This document shows, piece by piece, positions 27,040-36,500 of a stretch of DNA of 64,000 nt (position 1 is the stretch's first letter; every line of letters begins with the position of its first letter). This DNA comes from Sinorhizobium terangae (lineage in GTDB: Bacteria > Pseudomonadota > Alphaproteobacteria > Rhizobiales > Rhizobiaceae), in the NCBI RefSeq assembly GCF_029714365.1, contig NZ_CP121660.1:1736001-1800000 (forward strand), read 5' to 3'. A model generated the notes under the pieces. It was not told the DNA's origin and searched no databases. It was given only the letters and a program-made list of their open reading frames with translations. The position numbers and the translations under genes were made by a program.

Positions 27040-28145
27040 AGCGAAGCTCCCGATGCCAGTTGTACGGCGCCGTCGTGCTCGATCCGTCTCCCGTCTTCGC
27101 CGAAGAGATAGAGATTTTCGGGCTGCCAGCCGAGGCCGACCACCTCGCCCTCTGCGAATGCAGGCGGGCTTCCGGTCGAGCGTACCGTCCAGACCAGCGT
27201 CTCGCTGAGCCGCACATAGCAGACATATTCGTAGCCGAGGTCTTCCATGCGCTCGAACGTTCCGCGGATCGTGCCCTTGGTCTCGGCGCTGACCAGCTTG
27301 AGGGCTTCGGGCCTGAGTCCGATCTCGACGGGGATGTCGGCGCCGGCAAACTCAGTGGCATGATAAAAACCGCCGACGCCCCGGAGCACGCCGCCCGACG
27401 AGGCGGCGCGGTCGAGCGGCGCGAAGTTCATGCGCGGACTACCGAGAAAACCGGCAACGAACCTGTTTGCTGGCCGGTCGTAAAGCTCCCTCGGCCGGCC
27501 GACCTGTTCTATCCGCCCCCAATTGAGGATGACGATCCGATCGGCGAGCGTCATCGCCTCGGTCTGGTCATGCGTCACATAGATCATCGTCGTCTTCACG
27601 TCGGCATGCAGCTTTGCGATCTCGAAGCGCATTTCCATGCGCAGATCGGCGTCGAGATTGGACAGCGGTTCGTCGAAAAGGAAAACCTCGGGCTGGCCGA
27701 CAAGCGCGCGGCCGATCGCCACGCGCTGCCGCTGGCCGCCGGAAAGCTGACGCGGACGCCGATCGAGCAGATGGCTGATTTTCAGCATCTCCGCGACCTT
27801 GGTCACGCGGCGGCGGATTTCGTCCTTGCCTAGGCGCGCGGTTTCGAGCGCGAAGCTGATATTGCGCGACACGTTCATATGCGGGTAGAGCGCATATGAC
27901 TGGAAGACGAAGGCAAGCCCGCGCTTCGACGCCGGCACGTCGGTCACCTGCTCGCCACCGATGAACACGTCGCCTTCGGAAACCGGGACAAGCCCGGCGA
28001 TCAGGCGCAAAAGCGTCGACTTCCCACAACCCGACGGGCCGACGAACACCATGAACTCGCCGTCCTCAATTTCCAGATCGATCGACCGGATGACATCGTA
28101 GGCGCCGAAGCTCTTGCTGACGTTTTTCAAGGTGACTGAAGCCAT
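27036..28145 (-). CDS. Sugar ABC transporter, ATP-binding protein (MalK/UgpC-like)
   Basis: A 369-residue single-domain ATPase. Walker A is GPSGCGKST (residues 36-44), the Q-loop is VFQSYALYPHMNV, the signature is LSGGQRQRVAIGRAL, Walker B is VFLFDEPLSNLDA and the switch is YVTHDQTEAM. The C-terminal third is the MalK-type regulatory TOBE domain (GLRPEALKLV). It energises the MalFG-like permeases encoded next. ATG 28145 starts MASVTLKNVS. A terminator-like hairpin separates it from the binding-protein gene upstream, so its expression may be lower than that of the binding protein. Such ATPases can be shared by several CUT1 importers in rhizobia. Confidence 0.93.
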   Translation of the reverse strand: MASVTLKNVSKSFGAYDVIRSIDLEIEDGEFMVFVGPSGCGKSTLLRLIAGLVPVSEGDVFIGGEQVTDVPASKRGLAFVFQSYALYPHMNVSRNISFALETARLGKDEIRRRVTKVAEMLKISHLLDRRPRQLSGGQRQRVAIGRALVGQPEVFLFDEPLSNLDADLRMEMRFEIAKLHADVKTTMIYVTHDQTEAMTLADRIVILNWGRIEQVGRPRELYDRPANRFVAGFLGSPRMNFAPLDRAASSGGVLRGVGGFYHATEFAGADIPVEIGLRPEALKLVSAETKGTIRGTFERMEDLGYEYVCYVRLSETLVWTVRSTGSPPAFAEGEVVGLGWQPENLYLFGEDGRRIEHDGAVQLASGASL

Positions 28146-28403
28146 TACGCTGTCCTTCAAAGGCCCGCCGCGGCGCGGTCGGCCAGGATGTCTCTGTCGC
28201 TGCATTCGAGCACGATGGCCGCGGACCAGTCGGCGTCAAAGTTGCCAGCCGTCACTCTGCGCCTCAGCGCTTCCTGCTGCCGCCCCTCAAATGTAGCCTG
28301 CACTTGCGCGCCTCGCTGATCGTCCTGAGCCCGACACTATCCCTTGCGCCGGCACCTCGTCGCTTCACCATCGGAAACGCGTCGCGTCGAACCGCAAATT
28401 TGC

Positions 28404-28439
28404 AAAAAGGCACCTCCGCGGGATCCCCTCGGAGGTGCC
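28404..28439 (-). terminator. Intra-operon terminator/attenuator after the CUT1 binding-protein gene
   Basis: On the minus strand GGCACCTCC...GGAGGTGCC is followed by TTTTTG, just after the binding-protein stop (28447) and about 260 bases before the ATPase start. It probably gives partial termination and protects the 3' end, so that the binding protein outnumbers the membrane parts. The remaining 28146-28403 shows no gene. Confidence 0.75.
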
Positions 28440-28446
28440 GCTTTGA

Positions 28447-29712
28447 TCATTCGCCGGCTCTCACGTCGCGCTGCAGGCGTCGTTCCAGATCGGCAAGTTC
28501 CTTGGCCACATCGTCCTTGCCGGAGATGATGTCATGAACGGCCCGGTAGAACGTGCGGGAAATGCGATTGTAGTTCTTGCCGGTGGCAGCGGAGGGACGG
28601 GCAACCGACTCCTCGAAGGCCGTCTTTGCCATGCCGAGGAAGGGGATTTTCGCCAGCACGTCGGCATCCTCGTAAAGCGCCGCGACGGTCGGATTGTAGC
28701 CGCCTTCGATGGCACGCATCTTCTGGTCCTCGAAGCCGACCATGTAGCGCAGCAGGTCCGCCGCAAGCTCCTGCTTCTCGGAATATTTGGAGACCCCGAG
28801 ATAGGCCGTGCCGAGCGTTCCGCTCGACTTCTGCCCTTCCGCACCGAGCGGCAGAGCGGAAACGCCGACCTTGCCGACGAGCTTGCCGCCTTCCGCCTGC
28901 GACGTGCCCCAGACATAGGGCCAGTTGCGGTGAAACACGGCATTGCCGCTTTCAAAAAGGGCTCGTGAATTTTCCTCGTCGTAGTTGAGCACGCCCTCGG
29001 GCGAAATCGTGCCGATCCAGCCGCGCGCACGGGTCAGCGCCGCTTCCGTCACGGGGCTGTTGATGGTGACCTCGCCGTTGTCGGAAATGATCGTGCCGCC
29101 GCCGGCCGAGGCGATCCATTCCAGCGCGTCGCAGGTCAGGCCCTCATAGCTGCGGCCCTGCCAGGCATAGCCCCACATGTCCGGGTTTCCGGCCTTGCGC
29201 TCCGCGTCCTGGATCTCCTTCGCGGTCGCCGTCATTTCATCCCAGGTCTTCGGCGGCTCTTTGCCGTATTTTTCGAGCAGGTCCTTGCGATAGAACATCA
29301 GCCCGGTGTCGATATAGAAGGGCATCGCCAGAAGCTTGCCGTCGAGGCGCGCGGCGTCTGTCGCGGACGCAAAATGCGCCTTCACCTCGTCCTCCGGGAT
29401 CATCGATGTGACGTCGAGCAGATGATCCTTGAACATGCCGAGCCAGATGACGTCGATATAGAGCACGTCGATGTCCGACGATTGGGCGGCAAAGAGCTGC
29501 TGGTAGATCGGGATCGCATCGTCGAGGTTCTGCGGCATCCGGTTGAGCTTCACCTCGTTGCCGGTCTTCTCCGACCACTTGGCGACTGCCTTTTCACACA
29601 ATTCGTAGTCGGTCGCGGAGCAGAACATCGAGACCGTTTCGGCTTTTGCCGGGAGCGCCGATGCGAAGGCCACCACGGCCATGCCGGCCAGCATTTTCAG
29701 TTTATGTTTCAT
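28447..29712 (-). CDS. Sugar ABC transporter, extracellular binding protein (CUT1, MalE/ThuE-like)
   Basis: A 421-residue secreted binding protein with signal peptide (MLAGMAVVAFASALPAKAET; cleavage about 25). Family 1 solute-binding features are present: VDVLYIDVIWLGMFKDHLLD-like early segment, DGKLLAMPFYIDTGLMFYRK, and YNPTVAALYEDADVLAKIPF late. It binds an oligosaccharide or glycoside and docks on the CUT1 permeases encoded downstream on the same strand. It lies 33 bp after the PfkB-type kinase gene. The ATG has a GAGGGAACG ribosome site. It is similar in type to trehalose/maltose-binding proteins, but the pocket cannot be read for substrate. Confidence 0.9.
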   Translation of the reverse strand: MKHKLKMLAGMAVVAFASALPAKAETVSMFCSATDYELCEKAVAKWSEKTGNEVKLNRMPQNLDDAIPIYQQLFAAQSSDIDVLYIDVIWLGMFKDHLLDVTSMIPEDEVKAHFASATDAARLDGKLLAMPFYIDTGLMFYRKDLLEKYGKEPPKTWDEMTATAKEIQDAERKAGNPDMWGYAWQGRSYEGLTCDALEWIASAGGGTIISDNGEVTINSPVTEAALTRARGWIGTISPEGVLNYDEENSRALFESGNAVFHRNWPYVWGTSQAEGGKLVGKVGVSALPLGAEGQKSSGTLGTAYLGVSKYSEKQELAADLLRYMVGFEDQKMRAIEGGYNPTVAALYEDADVLAKIPFLGMAKTAFEESVARPSAATGKNYNRISRTFYRAVHDIISGKDDVAKELADLERRLQRDVRAGE

Positions 29713-29745
29713 GTCGTTCCCTCATTCGTTCTCTTGTGAACGTCG

Positions 29746-30672
29746 CTATATCGCGGCCTCCCGCCGCCGATATTTCGTAAGATCTTTTTGAAAAGGCAGA
29801 TTGCGGCCGCCATAGCCCGTGACCGCGAGCGATCCACAGATGACGGCGATTTCGATCGCGCCGCGCAATTCCGGCTCGGTGAGCAGCCCGTGGACGAAGC
29901 CCGCGTTGAAGCAATCGCCGGCACCGGTCGTGTCGAACACGTCGACGGCGAGCGCCGGCACGCGGCAGATCTCTCCCTTCGACGTGGCGATGGCGCCGTC
30001 GGTGCCGCATTTGACGACGACGGTCGGGCAGAAGCGGGCGATCGAGACGAGCGCGCGCTCGACGTCATTCTCGCCCGTCAATGCCTTCGCTTCGGAGGAA
30101 TTCGGCAGGAAGACGTCAATCAAACTCAGCATCTCTTCGATGCCGGGCGTCGAAAGCGTGTAGTCCACGTGCTGCAAGTCGGAGCAGACCATGATGCCGA
30201 GATCACGCGCCGCCTGGATGAGCGCGCGCCGCTCCTCGTCGAGCGAGAACCCCTGAAGCAGAAGAATGCGCGGCCTGAGGCGCTCGAGATCCTCCGGCTT
30301 CGGCAGCGGGTCCGGCTGCTCGGCATAACTGATGAAGCCGCGGTCATGCGCGAACGAAAATGCCGCGCTCACCCGGCGCAACGGTTTGTCGAGATGAATG
30401 AAGAGGCCGTCGTCGATATTCTCCCGCCGCGCCTCGTCGATGATCATGTGACTGAAGATGTCGTTGCCGAAGGTGCACCACCACCCCGCTCTGGTGCCAA
30501 GCCGGGCAAGTGCCAGCGCGGTCGAATAGGCAGCGCCCGGCACCCACTCGAACTCTTCGGCCCAGAGGTCGGCACTGACCTTCGGCACATCCGGGAGACC
30601 GCGAAAGATCAGGTCGAAGTAGTACTCTCCGACCACCATCACGTCGTAGCGGGAGCCGGGCGCCTCACTCAC
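29746..30672 (-). CDS. PfkB-family carbohydrate kinase
   Basis: A 308-residue ribokinase-fold kinase. The first PfkB signature region is WVPGAAYSTALALARLGTRA and the second, with the catalytic Asp, is VFDTTGAGDCFNAGFVHGLL. It should phosphorylate a sugar released inside the cell. The start is GTG 30672, whose GTGA overlaps the stop of the preceding glycosidase gene, so the two are coupled. No ATG is available nearby. In this operon it lies between the GH4 glycosidase and the ABC importer, which suggests phosphorylation of the imported sugar or of a hydrolysis product. Substrate is inferred only from context. Confidence 0.88.
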   Translation of the reverse strand: MSEAPGSRYDVMVVGEYYFDLIFRGLPDVPKVSADLWAEEFEWVPGAAYSTALALARLGTRAGWWCTFGNDIFSHMIIDEARRENIDDGLFIHLDKPLRRVSAAFSFAHDRGFISYAEQPDPLPKPEDLERLRPRILLLQGFSLDEERRALIQAARDLGIMVCSDLQHVDYTLSTPGIEEMLSLIDVFLPNSSEAKALTGENDVERALVSIARFCPTVVVKCGTDGAIATSKGEICRVPALAVDVFDTTGAGDCFNAGFVHGLLTEPELRGAIEIAVICGSLAVTGYGGRNLPFQKDLTKYRRREAAI

Positions 30673-32054
30673 GACCAGTCACCTGCATATTGTGCGTGCG
30701 CCGCCAGATATTCGTCGACCAACGGCACGGCACGCGAGTAGGAGAGCACAAGCGGATGCGCCATCAGCGCCTCGACGGCGAGCTCGCGGCTCCGCTCCTT
30801 GATCGCGCGGACGGCCAGCCGCTCGTAGCGCTTGACGTTCTGGACGAGCTGCGCCTGGGCCTCTGGCATGGCGCCCATCTTGAGCGGCCTGATGCCGCTC
30901 TTGTCGACCACACAGCTCACCTCCACGACATCGTCGGCACGCAGCCCGTCGATCGCGCCCTCATTGCGGACGTTGAGACCCGTGTAGCAAGGCTTTCCGG
31001 TCTGCAGCGCATCGACGAGGTTGAGCGCGACCCCGGCATAGCCTTCCCCTTCTTCCCCGGTCTCGCCGGCCGCGACGCTTTCGACAAACTTGTCCGCCTC
31101 TTCCATGCTTGGCGCATCCGCCAGCGCGTAATGCATGTAGGTCGCGTTGCGCCGCCGCTCATAAGCATAGTAGGCCGCCAATGCTCCCTCGGCATCGGCA
31201 TCGAGATCGATCGTGGCGAGCTTGGCGATCAAGGCGGCGTTCAGGTCCTTCACCTCTTCGCCGCGGGTGCGCTCGTCAGACTTGAGCGCTTCGACGGCCC
31301 TTTCCGCATAGTAGTAGTAATAGAGATATTCATTGATCCAGTTGCGCTGGTGGCGGATCAGCTTGCTGTCGAACATGCGCTGCGACGTCGCGCGGATGAA
31401 GGCGTCGTCGTCAAGCAGCGGCTGAAGCACTTCCTTGCCGTCGATCTTTGCACTCCTGGTAAAGGAGAGGTGGTTGAGGCCATAGACCTCGGCATGCACA
31501 TCATTCTGCGGCACCTTGTACCAGCGCGCCAAGGCTTCCTGCGCGCCGTTCGCGCCATCGCAGATGCCGACTGTGCGGTGATAGCCTTCGTTCTGCAGCG
31601 CTTGCGCAACCAGGCCGGCCGGGTTGGTGAAGTTGAACAGCCAGGCGTCGGGGCTGACCTTCTTCAGGATTTCCGCGTATTTGAGGATGACGGGAATGCT
31701 GCGAAGCGCCATCGCAAAGCCGCCCGGACCGGTGGTCTCCTGACCCAGCACGCCATGGGCGAGCGCGATGCGTTCGTCCTTGATCCGCCCTTCTTCGTTG
31801 CCGGGCCGGACCGTGGTCACGACGTAGCTTGCCCCTTCCAGCGCCCGCTCGGCATCGACTGACATCGTGATCCTGACCGGGGACTGCATGCGCCGCGCCA
31901 GTTCCTGGCTGATGCGCCCGAAAAGATCGAGCTTCTGCTCATTGATGTCCTGCAGGCAGATCTCGCTCAGACCGCTTCTTTCCGCGCGCCGCAGGGCAGA
32001 TCCGACAAACAGGGGTGCCCGGACACCGCCGCCGCCAATCAAGGTCAGTTTCAT
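30669..32054 (-). CDS. Glycoside hydrolase family 4 (6-phospho-beta-glucosidase / alpha-glycosidase type)
   Basis: A 461-residue NAD- and metal-dependent GH4 enzyme. The NAD loop is LIGGGGVRAPLF at the very N-terminus, then TTVRPGNEEGR, LFNFTNPAGLVAQAL, and the metal-binding Cys and His in GICDGANGAQ and GLNHLSF. GH4 enzymes cleave glycosides by transient oxidation at C3. Classical bacterial members act on 6-phospho-glycosides made by PTS, but this operon has an ABC importer and a PfkB kinase and no PTS part. It is the first gene of the operon. It lies downstream of a GntR-type operator at 32088. Specificity (phospho-sugar or free glycoside) is unresolved. Confidence 0.88.
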   Translation of the reverse strand: MKLTLIGGGGVRAPLFVGSALRRAERSGLSEICLQDINEQKLDLFGRISQELARRMQSPVRITMSVDAERALEGASYVVTTVRPGNEEGRIKDERIALAHGVLGQETTGPGGFAMALRSIPVILKYAEILKKVSPDAWLFNFTNPAGLVAQALQNEGYHRTVGICDGANGAQEALARWYKVPQNDVHAEVYGLNHLSFTRSAKIDGKEVLQPLLDDDAFIRATSQRMFDSKLIRHQRNWINEYLYYYYYAERAVEALKSDERTRGEEVKDLNAALIAKLATIDLDADAEGALAAYYAYERRRNATYMHYALADAPSMEEADKFVESVAAGETGEEGEGYAGVALNLVDALQTGKPCYTGLNVRNEGAIDGLRADDVVEVSCVVDKSGIRPLKMGAMPEAQAQLVQNVKRYERLAVRAIKERSRELAVEALMAHPLVLSYSRAVPLVDEYLAAHAQYAGDWS

Positions 32055-32087
32055 TCTTTACTCCGCCGTTCCGATTGTGATATCGCT

Positions 32088-32103
32088 ACTGGATATAACC
32101 AGT
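32088..32103. promoter_or_regulatory. Probable GntR-family operator of the GH4 operon
   Basis: ACTGGATATAACCAGT is an inverted repeat with 5-base arms (ACTGG/CCAGT) around a TATA core, typical of HutC-type GntR operators. It lies 34 bp upstream of the GH4 start codon and in the region shared with the divergent regulator gene. Confidence 0.5.
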
Positions 32104-32241
32104 TATGTCAATTCGATCTGGAGACGCTTTTCTCACGGTCCACAAGGCGGAGCGAAACCGATGTGCGGGGGGCCGAGCCAAGTGTATGTCCCCAGAAAGT
32201 GCACACCGGTTTCGGGCGACGACATGCATGAAACCAAAGAC

Positions 32242-32285
32242 CTAAAGCGCGTCGCATCGCTCCGATTGAATGCGACGCGCTTTAG
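32242..32285. repeat. Perfect long inverted repeat between GH4 and gntR-type genes
   Basis: Arms CTAAAGCGCGTCGCA (32242-32256) and TGCGACGCGCTTTAG (32271-32285) are perfect 15-mers around a 14-base loop. It resembles short palindromic intergenic repeats of Sinorhizobium, different from the double-hairpin family seen elsewhere in the window. It lies about 80 bp upstream of the regulator gene. Otherwise 32055-32366 holds no gene. Confidence 0.65.
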
Positions 32286-32366
32286 CTGGAGCGGGCTCTT
32301 GTCTTCAATCTTGCCAGGTGCAATGCAGAAGGGCATCCGGCAACTGGCCGCTGAAACGAACGACTG

Positions 32367-33140
32367 ATGGCACGACACGCAAATCTTCCGGACGAGAATT
32401 CCATCGACCGCAACCACCCGGATGCGCTCTACGTGCAGCTGCGAAACCTGCTCAAAGGCATGATCGAAAGACGGGAACTTGCGGTCAATGACAAGCTTCC
32501 GTCAGAGCGGGAGCTTGTCGCGGCTTATGGCGTCAGCCGCATTACGGTGCGCCAGGCCGTGAAGGATCTCGAGAACATCGGCTATCTGCAGACGCGGCCC
32601 GGCAAGGGCATCTATGTCACCGAACCGAAGCCGATCTATGAACTCGAGGTCGTGCGAAGCTTCACCCAGACGGCCTACGCCAACAATCGCAAGCCCGGCA
32701 TGCGCCTTCTCGCCGGCAAGATCATCCGCGCCGACGCCGAAGTCGCGCGGCCGCTATCCCTGCCGACCGGCGCGGACGTCGTTTTCCTTGAAAGATTGCG
32801 CCTCCTCGATGACGTACCGGTGGTCATCCAGCGGGACTGGTTCTCCGCCTCGCTCGCGCCGGGCATTCTCGACATCGACTGGACGGTCGAGAACCGATCG
32901 CTCTATGCGGAGTTCGAGAACCGCTACGGCATCATTCCGTCGCGCGGCCAATCGACCGTGAGTGCCAGGCTCGCCACCGATACGGAGGCGTCGTTCCTCC
33001 AGCTCGATGTTCCTGCTGCGGTCCTGACGCTGGACCAGATCGCCTATGACACGCACAACCGCACGGTCAATGTGAGCGCCGCTGCCTACCATCCAGCCCG
33101 CTATCCGCTGTCGTTGACCCAGTCCCACAGACGGCTGTGA
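32367..33140 (+). CDS. GntR-family (HutC subfamily) transcriptional regulator
   Basis: A 257-residue regulator. The N-terminal winged helix is ALYVQLRNLLKGMIERRELA ... KLPSERELVAAYGVSRITVR (about residues 15-60), followed by the C-terminal UTRA ligand domain (VFLERLRLLDDVPVVIQRDW; VLTLDQIAYDTHNRTVNVSA). UTRA domains bind sugar or sugar-phosphate effectors. It is divergent from the GH4-kinase-ABC operon. An ACTGG/CCAGT palindrome lies before the GH4 start. Repression of the operon, relieved by a phosphorylated product, is inferred. The ATG at 32367 is the only reasonable start; its ribosome site is weak. Confidence 0.9.
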   Translation: MARHANLPDENSIDRNHPDALYVQLRNLLKGMIERRELAVNDKLPSERELVAAYGVSRITVRQAVKDLENIGYLQTRPGKGIYVTEPKPIYELEVVRSFTQTAYANNRKPGMRLLAGKIIRADAEVARPLSLPTGADVVFLERLRLLDDVPVVIQRDWFSASLAPGILDIDWTVENRSLYAEFENRYGIIPSRGQSTVSARLATDTEASFLQLDVPAAVLTLDQIAYDTHNRTVNVSAAAYHPARYPLSLTQSHRRL

Positions 33141-33503
33141 TTCGTCCTCATCCGGGCGCCTTTCCCTGCAACCATAGATCTGTTTATCGATCCGGGAATC
33201 TACCCGTTTGGTCTGTTCCCGCGGAAACACAAAACGCTCTCGGACTCGTCAATATATGGCAGCGAGAACGGCAGGGAACGTTCTTCAGGTCACGCAATAC
33301 CGCGTGACTTGCGAGGGGTTCGACTGGGGAGACACTCCATGAAACGGCGCCGCATTTAGTCTATTCGACGCCGTGTCGCTCGCGACGATGAGCGACCGCC
33401 CGCCATGGGCGCTCTTCCAAAAAAACCATCCATCACCACGCCGAGGCAGCCGCCTCTGCGAACAGCGACGCATGTCCCGATGCACAAAAACAAGGAAACA
33501 CAT
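33141..33503 (+). other. Leader region upstream of the RTX gene
   Basis: About 360 bases with no supported gene. It holds a clear hairpin GTCACGC / GCGTGAC (33289-33308), a short untranslated stretch with a few scattered ATGs (for example 33342, stops after 6 codons), and a GATCTGTTTATCGATCC dyad near 33177. Probably a promoter and a long 5' leader of the RTX gene. Confidence 0.4.
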
Positions 33504-36500
33504 ATGGCGAATATTTTCGGAACTGTCGGCAAGGACATTTTGACCGGCAGCGATCTTGAAGGCGATTTCATCATGGCGCTTGCCGGCGACGACATCGTCG
33601 ATGGCGGCATGGGCAGTGATACGGTGAACGCCGACGAGGGCAACGACACTGTCAGCGGCTCGTTCCAGAATGACAGCCTCATGGGCGGCGACGGCAATGA
33701 CACGCTGAACGGCAACAGCGGAAGCGACATGCTGAGCGGCGGAGCCGGACAGGACAAGCTCAACGGCGGCAGTGGTCGGGATATGATCACCGCCTTTGAG
33801 CTCAGCGAAGTCTCCGGCGATGTGGTCGACGGCGGCTCCGGCACCGACATGGTCATGCTTGATTACTCGGATCATGGGGCAAAGCTCAATATCGCGATCA
33901 AGGATTGGATCGCACCGCAAACACTGACCGGAGGCATCCAGACGACAAATGTCGAGTCGTTCAGCATCACCGGAACGGCCTTCGATGACGTCGTTACCGG
34001 CGGCAACTATTCCGACATGTTGACGGGGGGATTGGGCCATGACCGACTTTCGGGCGGGCGCGGCCATGACATACTCCAGGGCGGAGACGGTAACGATACG
34101 CTCATCGGCGGCTACGGCCTTGACTTCGTGAACGGCGACGCCGGCAATGACACCCTGTACGGTGACGCCGGCAGCGACTATCTGAGTGGCGGTGACGGCG
34201 ACGACAAGGTCTACGGTGGCGACGACGCGGATTCCCTCGCGGGGGATGCCGGCAACGACCAGCTTTCCGGCGGCAACGACAGCGATGTCATTTCCGGTGG
34301 TGCGGGTATCGATAGCCTGGCAGGCGACGCCGGCAATGACTCGCTCGATGGCGGCATCGGTGACGACAGGCTTGAGGGCGGCACTGGCGACGACACTCTC
34401 AACTACACCTACGGCCAAGGCAAAGACACGATCACCGACGTGAGCGGCAGCGATCGACTGATCGTCCGCAACTTCTCCGGAAACTTCACCGCGAAGGCAG
34501 CCACCGAAGTCAATACGCTTGCCGGCGGCACGACGTTCAAGGGCATCGAGCACTACTCGATCTACGCAACCGGTTCGACGGTCAACAAGGTCGTGACCGG
34601 CAGCGGCAATGATTATGTCGACGCCGCCGGCGGCGATGACTTCGTCGATGGTGGTGCCGGTAACGACACGCTTCTCGCCGGAATTGGCCGGGACACCGTC
34701 AATGGCGGCATCGGCAACGACGCCGTGACCCTGGGCGACGGTGGCGCAGACAAGGGCGACGGCGGCACCGGCACCGACTCCGTTGCGGTCGACCGGCGCT
34801 CGCTGACAACCGCACAGACCTTTTCCGCGACCGGGGCCAACGCAACGCTATCGGACGGAACAAGCCTCAACAACTTCGAGCGTTATCGCGTCGAATTCGG
34901 CTCCGGCAATGACGTGGTGAAGTCTGTCGGTTCCGCACTGAGCGTTGCCTTCTACGGTTACGGCGGCAACGACACGCTGATCGGCACCAATGGCGGCGAC
35001 ACGCTCGATGGCGGAGAGGGAAGCGACACGCTCAACTCGGGCGCCGGCAACGACGTCATCCGTGACTTTGGCGGCAAAAACTCGATCAATGCCGGCGACG
35101 GCAACGACGTGGTTAGTGTCGGCGATAGCGCCACGGGTGCTGCCAGCTACAACACGGTCAACCTCGGAACCGGCGACGACAGCTTCACGCGCACCGCCTC
35201 GACCGGCACGCTGGTCGTTGACGGCGGCACGGGCACCGATTTCGCCTCCATCAACTTCAGCAAGTACACCCAGGGCATCACCTTCAAGCTTGCTGCCTCG
35301 GTGACGGCCACGAACGCGCCCGTCACGGTGAAAAACGTCGAACGCGTTGCGCTCGTCGGCGGAACGGGCAACGACATCTTCGCCGGTGGAAGCCTCAATG
35401 ACGATCTGCGCGGCGGCGCCGGTCACGACAGTCTCAGCGCCGGGGCGGGCAACGATCTCCTGTCCGGCGATGCGGGCAACGATACGATCCGTGCCGGAAC
35501 GGGCAACGACACCATCTATGGTGATACTGCGACCACCACCGGCGGCAGGGATGTGATCTACGCCGAGGATGGCAATGACAAGGTCTATGCCGGCATCGGC
35601 GACCGTTCCGACGGTGGCACGGGCACGGACGTGATCAGGCTGAACGTCTCCGAGCAGACGAAGGATATCGCCTTCAACTTCTCGACCGGCACGGTCAATG
35701 CCGATACGGCGACATCCTTCAACGCCTTCGAAGTGCTCGACTATGTCGGCAGCAAGGGCAAGGACACGGTTACGGGCGGTACCCTCAACGACATCCTCGA
35801 CGGCATGTCCGGCAACGATGTTCTGAGGGGCGGCAACGGCAACGACACGCTGCGCGATGGCGCCGGTGACGACCAGCTCTTCGGCGACGCCGGGAATGAC
35901 GTTCTCACCCGCACCGTTCATTCCGGCAAGGACCTCTTCGATGGCGGCGTCGGTATCGATACGCTGAGCTTCGCGGAGGGGGCGACGTCGGTCGTGCTCG
36001 ACCTGACGACCCAGGCCAAGAACAAGGGGCTGGCGCTCGGCCTCACCGTCAAGAATTTCGAAACCATTATCGGCAGCGCAGCCGATGACGATATTCGCGG
36101 TGATGCGACCGCCAACACGTTCTATGGTAAGGGCGCCGACGATACCCTTGATGGCCGTGACGGCAACGACACCCTGATCGGCGGCGCAGGAGACGATTGG
36201 TTGACGGGCGGTACCGGCAACGACCGGTTCGTCTTCGACCGCGAGGGACGTGACGGTGAAGGCGATGTCATCACCGACTTTGTCCGAGGCCAGGACAAGC
36301 TCGTCATCGATCGCGCCGCCTTCGGCATCGCCGCCAGCGACGCGACAGTGACGCTGGTCACAGGCACGGACCCGGTCGCGACAAGCAGCAAGGGCACGTT
36401 CCTGTTCGAGACCGACAACGGCCGCCTCTGGTACGATGCCGACGGCAATGCCGCGACGGCGGATCTGGAACTGGTCGCTATCCTGCAGAACGTCAAGGCT

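Noticed and set aside
25262..27361. A single 699-codon frame over both permeases
   Set aside because: Only the last 292 codons code for the MalG-like permease; the rest is antiparallel frame-shifted reading of the MalF-like and ATPase genes.
33285..34553. Long minus-strand open frame of 422 codons opposite the RTX gene
   Set aside because: Its sequence is a repetitive Val/Ala-rich mirror of the RTX repeats with no ribosome site; the plus strand explains it.
33540..36300. Possible CRISPR or tandem DNA repeat
   Set aside because: The periodicity is the 27-base coding unit of RTX nonapeptides with variable third bases, not identical repeats with spacers.
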